This document shows positions 25,613 through 33,586 of a DNA stretch of 64,000 bases, in pieces (the stretch's first letter is position 1; each line of letters starts with the position of its first letter). The stretch covers positions 3,596,001-3,660,000 of the forward strand of contig NZ_CP177134.1 in assembly GCF_046736045.1 (NCBI RefSeq), read 5' to 3'. Below the pieces are notes generated by a model. That model saw only the letters and a program-made list of their open reading frames with translations. It was not told where the DNA came from and made no database searches. The stretch comes from Leptospira_A sp046736045 (lineage in GTDB: Bacteria; Spirochaetota; Leptospiria; Leptospirales; Leptospiraceae). The translations under genes were made by a program, and so were the position numbers.

Positions 25613-27337
25613 ATGACTGAACAAATGTATGAAGCTATAGTGATTGGAAGTGGTTTTGGAGGAGGGATTTCCGCCTGTAGATTGAGTAAAAAATGGCCGA
25701 ACGGTCAGGTTTTGGTTTTGGAAAGAGGGAAACGTTATCCGATGTATTCCTTCGCCCGCACTCCTCACGATATGTCCAAAAATTTCTGGAACATTCCCTC
25801 CGAAACCAAAGGAGGAAATCCTTCCGACGAAGAAACCCACGGGTTATTCGACATCCGTCATTTTGAAAAAATGGACGCAGTGATTTCCGCAGGCTTCGGT
25901 GGCGGATCACTCATTTATGCAAATGTATTCCTCGAACCGCCTGATTGGGTGTTAGATGATGTACGCTGGCCCGCCACATGCAAAAAAAACGAACTCGCTC
26001 CATATTATAAAATCGCAAAAGAAGTATTGGGGGCAAGACCCGTTCCAACGAACGATGACCCCAGAAGAAAAATCATCCGCACGGAAAGATTCAAACAAGT
26101 GGCGGAATCACTTGGCCGGGAATCCAAACTTCTGGATATCAATGTATTTTTCGGAAATGATTTTCAAAATCCCACTCCGATCGGAGTACAGGAAAAAAAC
26201 AGGTATGGTGCTCTCCAAACTTCCTGCACTTACTGCGGGGAATGCGATGTGGGATGCAATACCCATTCCAAAAATACAGTGGACTTAAATTACCTTTATG
26301 TTGCGGAACATGTTCACAAAGCAGAGATAAGAACCGAACAACTTGTACAAAAAATTGTTCCGCTTGATCCGGACGGAAAGGAAAATCCGTATGCAGAAGG
26401 ACAAAACGGATATAGGATTTATTTTTTAGATCTGACCAAAACCAAGGATCGATTGAGTTATGTTGATTCCAAAAGGATTGTAGTTTCCGCAGGAACACTG
26501 GGAACCACCGAACTCTTGTTAAAATGTAAGGAAGAATGGAAAACTCTACCCAATATCTCTTCCCGACTGGGAGAACGTTTTTCAGGAAACGGAGATTTTT
26601 TATCCTTTGTTCTGAAAGGAAAAGAAGAGTCCAACCCGAATTATGGTCCTGTCATCACCCAAGGCACGGACTTCAATCTGTTTAAAAATCCCGATCCAGA
26701 GCGCGCCTTTATTCTGGAAGATGCGAGTTACCCTAGTTTCGGATCCTGGGCTGTGAACTTCATCCCTACTCCTTCCATCTGGAAATCCTTGAAGTCCTTA
26801 TGCAAAGATATCTGGTATAAACTGATCCGAGTCGGAAGCCTCTACGGAAGATCGGGTTATGTGTTCCAGGATTTACTTGCAAATGATATTTCCCAAAATT
26901 CAAGTGTCCTTCTTTTTATGGGAGTGGATAATTCGAATGGAAAGATGTTTTTGCAAGAAGGCCAACTCGGCATTCGCTGGACTCAAAAGGAAAGTATGCC
27001 TTTGTACAAAAAGATACTGGAGACTTCCAAGGAATTTTATAAAATCACAAAGGCGAAATTATGGTTCCCTTTGTTCACTTGGAACTTTTTCTCCAAAAGC
27101 AATATTACAGTACATTCCCTAGGAGGTTGCGTACTTTCCGATCATAAGGAAACAGGTGTAACAAGCTCCGATCCCAAAACATTCGGCCAAGTATACGGAT
27201 ACCAAAATCTATATGTTGCGGACGGAAGCCTATTACCGACTGCAGTAGGAGCTAACCCGATTGCAACCATCAGTGCATTGAGTGAACGAGTTGCAGAAGG
27301 AATTACCGGAATTGAACCTGATTCAAGATTAGTTTAG
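25613..27337 (+). CDS. GMC-type FAD oxidoreductase (cholesterol oxidase-like) with a four-cysteine motif, 574 aa
   Basis: The FAD dinucleotide-binding motif GSGFGG is at residues 12-17. A second FAD contact, SAGFGGGSLIYANVF, lies at ~93-107, and the GMC C-terminal signature HSLGGC ... LYVADGSLLPTAVGANP is near the end. Cysteines 205, 208, 211 and 215 (CTYCGECDVGC) have CxxCxxCxxxC spacing, as in [4Fe-4S] ferredoxin sites. The enzyme is predicted to oxidise an alcohol, perhaps a sterol or other lipid. AGGG six bases before the ATG supports the start. The cluster continues with an SRPBCC protein and an alpha/beta hydrolase. Confidence 0.88.
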   Translation: MTEQMYEAIVIGSGFGGGISACRLSKKWPNGQVLVLERGKRYPMYSFARTPHDMSKNFWNIPSETKGGNPSDEETHGLFDIRHFEKMDAVISAGFGGGSLIYANVFLEPPDWVLDDVRWPATCKKNELAPYYKIAKEVLGARPVPTNDDPRRKIIRTERFKQVAESLGRESKLLDINVFFGNDFQNPTPIGVQEKNRYGALQTSCTYCGECDVGCNTHSKNTVDLNYLYVAEHVHKAEIRTEQLVQKIVPLDPDGKENPYAEGQNGYRIYFLDLTKTKDRLSYVDSKRIVVSAGTLGTTELLLKCKEEWKTLPNISSRLGERFSGNGDFLSFVLKGKEESNPNYGPVITQGTDFNLFKNPDPERAFILEDASYPSFGSWAVNFIPTPSIWKSLKSLCKDIWYKLIRVGSLYGRSGYVFQDLLANDISQNSSVLLFMGVDNSNGKMFLQEGQLGIRWTQKESMPLYKKILETSKEFYKITKAKLWFPLFTWNFFSKSNITVHSLGGCVLSDHKETGVTSSDPKTFGQVYGYQNLYVADGSLLPTAVGANPIATISALSERVAEGITGIEPDSRLV

Positions 27338-27433
27338 AAAATCATTTCTATTAAAATAGTATTGATCAATAGCATGTATTAACATTTAATAAGTAAATCC
27401 ATAGGGAAAGTTGTTTAGTCGTTTTGCCATTCT

Positions 27434-27901
27434 ATGATTTCTATTAACGAATTATATACATCAATCGAAATAAATGCGCCGGTAGAAACAGTATGGGAAG
27501 AGTTTATGAACTTTTCCGAATATCCGAAATGGAATCCTTTTTTACCTAAAGTAAATGTGGATTTAACTACTGGTAAAGTTTGGGAAAAGGTATTCCTGGG
27601 AAATCTTTTCGGAAAACGAAGATACTCATGGCTACCAATGCAAATTTTAAACTTCGACCAACAAAGAGAGATTAGTTGGTGCGGAAGAGTTCCCTGGATC
27701 ATTGCGATCTGGTCTTACGGTTATCATATATTTTATTTCGAAAAAATCGGTCCGAACCTAACCCGCTTCTCGCATAGAGGTGTTTTTTCCGGGATATTCA
27801 TGACCCTTTCCTTATCCATTTCCAAGATCAAAAACAATGTGAAGATCGTACAGGAAGAAATGAACAAAAATCTGAAAGAAAGATGTGAAAGACGTCCATG
27901 A
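27434..27901 (+). CDS. SRPBCC-family (START-like) protein, 155 aa
   Basis: The N-terminus SIEINAPVETVWEEFMNFSEYPKWNPF is typical of the SRPBCC/polyketide cyclase fold, a helix-grip cavity that binds hydrophobic ligands. There is no signal peptide, so it is probably cytoplasmic. It overlaps the next gene's start by four bases. Together with the GMC oxidoreductase and the alpha/beta hydrolase it suggests handling of a lipid-like molecule, which is inference. Confidence 0.82.
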   Translation: MISINELYTSIEINAPVETVWEEFMNFSEYPKWNPFLPKVNVDLTTGKVWEKVFLGNLFGKRRYSWLPMQILNFDQQREISWCGRVPWIIAIWSYGYHIFYFEKIGPNLTRFSHRGVFSGIFMTLSLSISKIKNNVKIVQEEMNKNLKERCERRP

Positions 27902-29937
27902 AATGGTTGTTATACGTATCTTTGCTTTACATTTCAATTCATTCCGGATTAGCTGCCGATACAAACAATGAAAAAGTGATTGTGCTCACTGAAGATACCG
28001 AGCAGCTCCTGATCGGAAGGTATTTGGCATACTTCAAAGATCCGACCGTCAGTTATACGATCGAAAAAGTTCACTCCAAAGAAACCGATGCGCAGTTCAT
28101 TGCTGTCAACGAAGATGTTCCCAACTTCGGACCTTCCCGATCTGAATACTGGTTTCGGTTCAAAATCAATAACCAAACGGATTCTAAAACATGGATTTTG
28201 GAATTCGACCATCCGGGTGTAGTCTACTCCAACCTATACCAACTGAAAGACGATACGGCAAATGAGTTTATAAAAATATCTCCCGGTTCTCTAAACCCGA
28301 AAGGGCACAAATCGACTCACAGAAACCAACTCTTTTATGTGGATCTTCCGCAAGGCAAAGAACAAACGTTATATTTAAATACAAGAACGTTCGGCGGGTT
28401 ACCTGTTTCCATCCGCATATTCACTCAGGAAAGGTTTTTGCAATACAGTTATCACGAACAAATCGCATTCGGAATGTATTTCGGCGTTATGTTTGTGATG
28501 GCTTCATACAATTTGTTCGTTTTCTTTTCATTAAGGGACGTATCGTTCTTATATTATGTGATGTATACGATATCCGTTGTATTTTTACAGATCGGAATCC
28601 TGGGATACGGGAAGATGTTCATATGGGAAAAGAACTGCTGGATTGATTTGAATTTTTTTCCAGTGTTCAACATTTCCATCATCATTTCACTTTCGCTATT
28701 CACAAAAAAATTCTTAAATACAAAAGAAATTATTCCATTACTGGACAAAGTTTTCAATATTATCATCGGCTTACAACCGCTAAATTTTCTTTTGATCTTT
28801 TTGTTACCTTATGACAAGGAAATCACTCTCAATCTTTGTCTGACGATTCCATTTGCAGTGTTGGTTTTTCTCGCCCCTTTGATTGCAATGCAAAGAGGAT
28901 ATACGCCTGCGCGTTATTTTTCAATTTCCTTTACTGCCATCTTAGTCGCAGGTATCTGCAATGCATTGATGTATGGAAATGTGCTTCCTTCCAATTTTTT
29001 CACTGAAAATGGTCTGTACATCGGTTCAACGATTGAGGTGATTCTTTTGTCTTTCGCTCTTGTAGACAAAATCAATATTTTGAAACGGGAAAAAGAAACA
29101 GCACAGGAACAAACCGTTGAAATGCAAACCTTGCTTGCAGATTCCTATAAAGCAATGAACGCATCTTTGGAAAAAACCGTGGAACAAAGAACCAAAGATC
29201 TTAACGAAACTCTCAAACAGATTCGAGCAGATCTTTCCATGGCAAAAAAACTCCAGCAAAAAACCTTACCGAAGTTAAACCTGGAAGGCAAAAACTTATC
29301 CATACTCACTCATTATCTGCCAATGTCGGAAATAGGCGGAGATTTTTACGATATCCATGAATTGGAACCGGGTTACTTCAGAATCTTTCTTGTGGATGCA
29401 ACTGGGCATGGAGTACAAGCGGCACTTTCCACAATGACAATCAAAGCGGAATACGAAGGCATAAAAAACATTCGCACCAAACCGGCTCACCTGATGGAGA
29501 TTTTGAATAACGAGTGTTTTATGAAATACAAAAGCATGAACTTATTATTTTCCGCAATCATCGCAGATATTGATTTGAACAACAAAAATCTTTCCTTTGC
29601 TTCCGCAGGACATCCTCCGCAAATTTTCAAAAATTCATCCAACACGGACATTTTAAATGCATCCGGATCCATCATCGGTTTGAAAAAAGATGCAAACTAC
29701 CAAGCGGTTGATTTGCAGATCGAAACCGGAAATAGAATCTTTTTGTTTTCCGACGGAATCTATGAAGAATTTGACGAACATAAAATTGAATTCGGTGCAG
29801 ATAGGGTTTTTTCCCTGTTAAGCCTTGATTCGGAAATGGGACATGTAGTCGATAAACTATTGTTAGAAATCGAAAGTCATGTGGGGCCATCCGGGCAGCA
29901 AGATGATATTACTTTACTTTCTATAGAAGTTTTATAA
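27898..29937 (+). CDS. 7TM-DISM receptor with SpoIIE/PP2C phosphatase output, 679 aa
   Basis: Order: signal peptide, periplasmic 7TMR-DISMED2-type beta domain (~35-180, SEYWFRFKINN, FDHPGVVYSNLYQ), seven membrane helices (~190-395), a coiled coil (~400-450), and a SpoIIE-type serine phosphatase domain. The phosphatase has EIGGDFYDIHEL (~479-490) and VDATGHGVQAALSTM (~500-514). Such proteins sense a ligand outside and dephosphorylate anti-anti-sigma factors inside. No partner STAS gene is beside it. An RsbW-like response regulator lies at 49579. It is in one operon with the SRPBCC and hydrolase genes. Confidence 0.9.
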   Translation: MKWLLYVSLLYISIHSGLAADTNNEKVIVLTEDTEQLLIGRYLAYFKDPTVSYTIEKVHSKETDAQFIAVNEDVPNFGPSRSEYWFRFKINNQTDSKTWILEFDHPGVVYSNLYQLKDDTANEFIKISPGSLNPKGHKSTHRNQLFYVDLPQGKEQTLYLNTRTFGGLPVSIRIFTQERFLQYSYHEQIAFGMYFGVMFVMASYNLFVFFSLRDVSFLYYVMYTISVVFLQIGILGYGKMFIWEKNCWIDLNFFPVFNISIIISLSLFTKKFLNTKEIIPLLDKVFNIIIGLQPLNFLLIFLLPYDKEITLNLCLTIPFAVLVFLAPLIAMQRGYTPARYFSISFTAILVAGICNALMYGNVLPSNFFTENGLYIGSTIEVILLSFALVDKINILKREKETAQEQTVEMQTLLADSYKAMNASLEKTVEQRTKDLNETLKQIRADLSMAKKLQQKTLPKLNLEGKNLSILTHYLPMSEIGGDFYDIHELEPGYFRIFLVDATGHGVQAALSTMTIKAEYEGIKNIRTKPAHLMEILNNECFMKYKSMNLLFSAIIADIDLNNKNLSFASAGHPPQIFKNSSNTDILNASGSIIGLKKDANYQAVDLQIETGNRIFLFSDGIYEEFDEHKIEFGADRVFSLLSLDSEMGHVVDKLLLEIESHVGPSGQQDDITLLSIEVL

Positions 29938-29947
29938 GGAAAATCCG

Positions 29948-31723
29948 ATGAGCCTGTCCGTAAAAACCAAAGCTGTAAGTATACAATTCACCGAAGAGAT
30001 GAAAGGGTTCGTATCCTTTTCAAAATCAGACACCGATTACAAACAAGGATTTGAATCCGGGAAAAAAGTAAAAACCGCTTTCATGTTTCACTTAACAGTC
30101 GTCATTCCTGATGTGGATTTTTTCATAAATGACCCCAAAGAAACGGGAGAACTCAAAGGATACATAGAATGTAAGGCGCTAGGCGGCAAAATTACAATCG
30201 ATAGTGGAGTGTTTAACTGCTTTGTCGATACAGGTGCGCCGATTGAAAATCAAAAAAGAATGTTCTACCGGTTGTTTTTCAAAGACAAAACCGGAAAACA
30301 GTTCACAATGTCCGGTCACAAGATTGTAAAAAACGACGGAACAGGGCCACTTGAAATTTGGAAAGACACCACTACCTTATACACCAGACTTTTCGAAGGA
30401 ATCTTGCAGGAAAGTGAAGAATCCTCCGCCAATCAGATAGGAATCGGAATTTTAGAAATTTATATAAAAGATTTTATCAAACAAATGACTACCTTTCGTT
30501 CCAACGGAAAAACCATTTGGGAAAGACAGGATGCGATTTTAAAATTCGGAAAATTATTCCTTGGAAATTTATGGGATGTATATTCCCCCCATATCAAAAA
30601 ATCGGAACCGGAATTATGGAACCAAAGAAATATTCCATTATTCACGTTGGAAGGTGTGAACCCTTGCGCGATCACAACTTATCCGGTTTCCACAAAAGAC
30701 AAGTTAAATATCAGTCTGACTCGTTTTCTGAAAAATGATTCGGATGATGTGATTCTTTTATCTCACGGATTGACCACTTCCACTGATATGTACATCATGC
30801 CGGAACATGAAAATTTAGTGAACTATCTGCATGCGAACGGTTTTGGTGATGTATGGTCTCTCGATTGGAGAGGAAGTCTCAGACATAATTACAACCTCTT
30901 CCCTCATAGATTCAATCTGGATGATGTGGCATTATACGATATTCCTCTTGCGATTGAAAAAATCAGAAAAGAAATCGGCCCCAAAAAAAGAATTCATGCA
31001 ATCGTTCATTGTGTCGGATCCATCACGTTCTTTATGAGCTTGTATGGAAAACAAATCACCGGAATCACGAGCATCATCTCCAATAGCGTATCTCTGACTC
31101 CGAGGGTCGCTATTTGGTCGAAAATCAAACTGGCACTTGCTCCGTTTCTAATCGAGTATGTTCTCAGATTTCCGAATATAAATCCAAGATTTGCACTCAA
31201 CCCGGGACCAGCACTTGGGAAGGGACTTGCCAAAATAGTCAATTTATTTCATAGAGAGTGCAACAACCCTGCCTGCCATATGCTCAGCATGATGTGGGGA
31301 GCAGGTTTTCCTGCATGTTATGAACATTCCCAGCTATCACCAGTTACTCATGACCGCGTAGGCGATTTGTTCGGAGCAACTTCCATGAACTATCATAGAC
31401 ATATTCGGAAAATGGTGGGACGCGGTGTCGCTGTAAAATACCAAACGAAAAACGAGCATTATGCGGAGCTTCCAAACAATTATCTGGATAGTGCTTCCGA
31501 AATCAATGTCCCTACATTATTCATGACAGGAGACTTGAACCGGGTTTTCAATGATGCGAATATCGTTACCTACGAAACATTGAAAAAGGTGAAGCCTGAT
31601 AATAAAAACGAATTGTTCATTGCGAAAGGATATGGCCACCAGGATACTTTGATGGGTAAAAATTCGGCAAAAGATATCTTTCCCAAATTTATAGAGTTCT
31701 TAAACAAACACAAAACAAATTAA
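29948..31723 (+). CDS. Alpha/beta hydrolase with a long N-terminal domain and a cysteine at the nucleophile position, 591 aa
   Basis: Residues 1-~240 form an unrecognised beta-rich domain. The C-terminal part is an alpha/beta hydrolase: oxyanion-type SHGLTTST (~272), nucleophile elbow VHCVGS (353-358), acid TGDLNR and histidine GYGHQD near the end. The elbow places C355 where serine is usual, as in dienelactone hydrolase. From memory, related hydrolases occur fused to GMC oxidoreductases. Here the two are separate genes of one cluster. It ends at a bidirectional-looking hairpin. Confidence 0.82.
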   Translation: MSLSVKTKAVSIQFTEEMKGFVSFSKSDTDYKQGFESGKKVKTAFMFHLTVVIPDVDFFINDPKETGELKGYIECKALGGKITIDSGVFNCFVDTGAPIENQKRMFYRLFFKDKTGKQFTMSGHKIVKNDGTGPLEIWKDTTTLYTRLFEGILQESEESSANQIGIGILEIYIKDFIKQMTTFRSNGKTIWERQDAILKFGKLFLGNLWDVYSPHIKKSEPELWNQRNIPLFTLEGVNPCAITTYPVSTKDKLNISLTRFLKNDSDDVILLSHGLTTSTDMYIMPEHENLVNYLHANGFGDVWSLDWRGSLRHNYNLFPHRFNLDDVALYDIPLAIEKIRKEIGPKKRIHAIVHCVGSITFFMSLYGKQITGITSIISNSVSLTPRVAIWSKIKLALAPFLIEYVLRFPNINPRFALNPGPALGKGLAKIVNLFHRECNNPACHMLSMMWGAGFPACYEHSQLSPVTHDRVGDLFGATSMNYHRHIRKMVGRGVAVKYQTKNEHYAELPNNYLDSASEINVPTLFMTGDLNRVFNDANIVTYETLKKVKPDNKNELFIAKGYGHQDTLMGKNSAKDIFPKFIEFLNKHKTN

Positions 31724-31726
31724 CCG

Positions 31727-31752
31727 ATCGGGACTTTTTATATGGTCCCGAT
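31727..31752. terminator. Hairpin between convergent genes
   Basis: ATCGGGAC and GTCCCGAT form an 8-bp stem with a ten-base loop, directly after the hydrolase stop and 10 bases from the metallophosphoesterase stop on the other strand. Only weak T-rich sequence follows, so it may act as a bidirectional terminator with modest efficiency. Confidence 0.55.
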
Positions 31753-31761
31753 GCCAATGTT

Positions 31762-33234
31762 TTATGCGTTGATTTTTGCTTTTAAATTTACGATCCGAAG
31801 TTCTATTTCGCGGTCTGCCAATTTGGAAAAGGATTCGAAATTTTCGCGGTTATTGGAAATCAATTCCTGAATTCTAATTACAAACGGATTCGATATCGCG
31901 CCGGGAAGAATCCCAGGTAACGGTTCATTTTCCGTAGAACTTTCCTTATACATGCAAACAGGAGCTATATTCAGGTTTTCATCAATCAAAACCACAGCTC
32001 CGCCGCATGTATCTTTTCTTTCCACCGTGTCCACCACCCACCCTCCCGTATTAACCAGGTTAATTGGTTTCACATAAGACTTGCTATTTGAAAATGTTTC
32101 AGCAAATGGTTTGTGGGTATGTCCGAACACAAACTGGATTTCTTTGGGAGCAGTCTCGTTTTTTTCGGCAATTAATTGTTTAAACAAAGTAACATCCAGA
32201 TAAGAAACCAATTTGTTTCTCATTTCATCGGACATGCTGTCTTCCGAATCGGATCTTTCCTGTTTGGCGATAAAGCCAAGAGTCAATTTTAAGATCCCGT
32301 AAACTATCTTGATCTGACTTCTACCGGGAATGAATCCGACCAAAAATAAAATGATTTTTTTCCAAAAAGATCCAGCCTCTTCCTTTTCTTTCGCTTTCAA
32401 ACTCTCAACTATTTTTGTAGCAATGTTTTTCAAAAGTTCGGAAAACTTTTTTTCATCAGTCATCTTATCGTAAATCAATTCAACACCTCTGCCTGCATTT
32501 CCAGATCTGCCCATCGCCGACCAGAAAAAATCAATCCACGCAAAATTTTCCTTTTCGATGTCCCAGATTATTTCAGGCATTTTTTGATTCGGAAAGATCG
32601 TGGTATTCATCGTGCTCATGAGAAGATAGATATCTTCTAAAAAATGTCCATGATGAAGAATCACTGCACTCTTTGTATCATTGGATAAAATACCGAAATT
32701 CGGATAAGCAACTTTTACCATTCTGTTTTTCAAATGATCTTTGTTTTGAACGATTGCCGTCATAAAATCACAATGAGTCGGGAACGGATCGTCTTCGATA
32801 AAAATATTGGTAGTATGCCACATTTCCGGCAGCAAATCTTTGTTAGTTTTTCTTTGAATGTATTTGATATACTGAGACTCCCTAGCAATCTCCCAAAGAT
32901 GATGATCATGATTTCCAGGAATATAAAATACTTCTTCAAACAGTTCGTCACCCTTTGGAAATATCAAATCTATAAACTGATCGAATACCATTCCCGCTTC
33001 CTGAGTTTCCGCCAAAGCGAGTTCCAGAATATCACCCAATAAAATCAATGTAGGTTTTCGGGTCTGATCCTGGTTAAAGGAGATGAGTTTGCGAATGCCG
33101 TCGACTAGGGAAATAAGTACCTGACTTGGTGCGGAAAAATCCTTTTTCAGCCCATCTAGCGAAAGTTTCGTGAGCAGACTATTTTCAGCTCCCAAGTGCA
33201 TATCAGAAAGGCAAACATATTTAATATCAGGCAT
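31762..33234 (-). CDS. Calcineurin-like metallophosphoesterase, 490 aa
   Basis: All metal-binding motifs are present: SDMHLG (D11, H13), LGDILE, PGNHDHH and FGHTHKPF. The enzyme is thus a dimetal phosphoesterase, probably cytoplasmic, because no signal peptide is seen. A hydrophobic segment (ILFLVGFIPGRSQIKIVYGILKL) in the middle insertion could touch the membrane. GGAG before the ATG supports the start. The substrate is unknown. UDP-diacylglucosamine hydrolase is unlikely because the protein is about twice LpxH length. Confidence 0.85.
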   Translation of the reverse strand: MPDIKYVCLSDMHLGAENSLLTKLSLDGLKKDFSAPSQVLISLVDGIRKLISFNQDQTRKPTLILLGDILELALAETQEAGMVFDQFIDLIFPKGDELFEEVFYIPGNHDHHLWEIARESQYIKYIQRKTNKDLLPEMWHTTNIFIEDDPFPTHCDFMTAIVQNKDHLKNRMVKVAYPNFGILSNDTKSAVILHHGHFLEDIYLLMSTMNTTIFPNQKMPEIIWDIEKENFAWIDFFWSAMGRSGNAGRGVELIYDKMTDEKKFSELLKNIATKIVESLKAKEKEEAGSFWKKIILFLVGFIPGRSQIKIVYGILKLTLGFIAKQERSDSEDSMSDEMRNKLVSYLDVTLFKQLIAEKNETAPKEIQFVFGHTHKPFAETFSNSKSYVKPINLVNTGGWVVDTVERKDTCGGAVVLIDENLNIAPVCMYKESSTENEPLPGILPGAISNPFVIRIQELISNNRENFESFSKLADREIELRIVNLKAKINA

Positions 33235-33586
33235 AAACCACTCCGTTCTACAGGATTAAAGAAGATAGCCGTTGTATGTCGATATATTTTCATATAAAAA
33301 CAGAAGATTCATCATTTTAGTTTTTAAAGAATTTATTTTAAATCGGAAATTTTTAGAAATCGGATCTAAGGTGATTATGATAAACTGATTTCATTATATC
33401 CAATCTTTCTTTCATCGAAAGAGAACATAGGTTGGTTTTAAAAAATTTATTCTCTTCATCCAAACGATATTTTCCGTCAAAAGCCCGTTTTGAACCAATT
33501 CGTATTCCATTAAGTTTTCCTCAGTTCTTTCGAATCTTTGTTATACGAAGAAGGATGGGAAAACTGATCTTTCATGCGGGCAAAAT
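33235..33586. other. Intergenic region, 352 bases
   Basis: AT-rich sequence before the metallophosphoesterase gene, which must hold that gene's promoter (GGAGTGG ribosome site seen on the minus strand). I see no tRNA, strong hairpin, repeat or convincing small gene. The open frame at 33432-33617 has no ribosome site and no protein-like composition. Confidence 0.6.
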
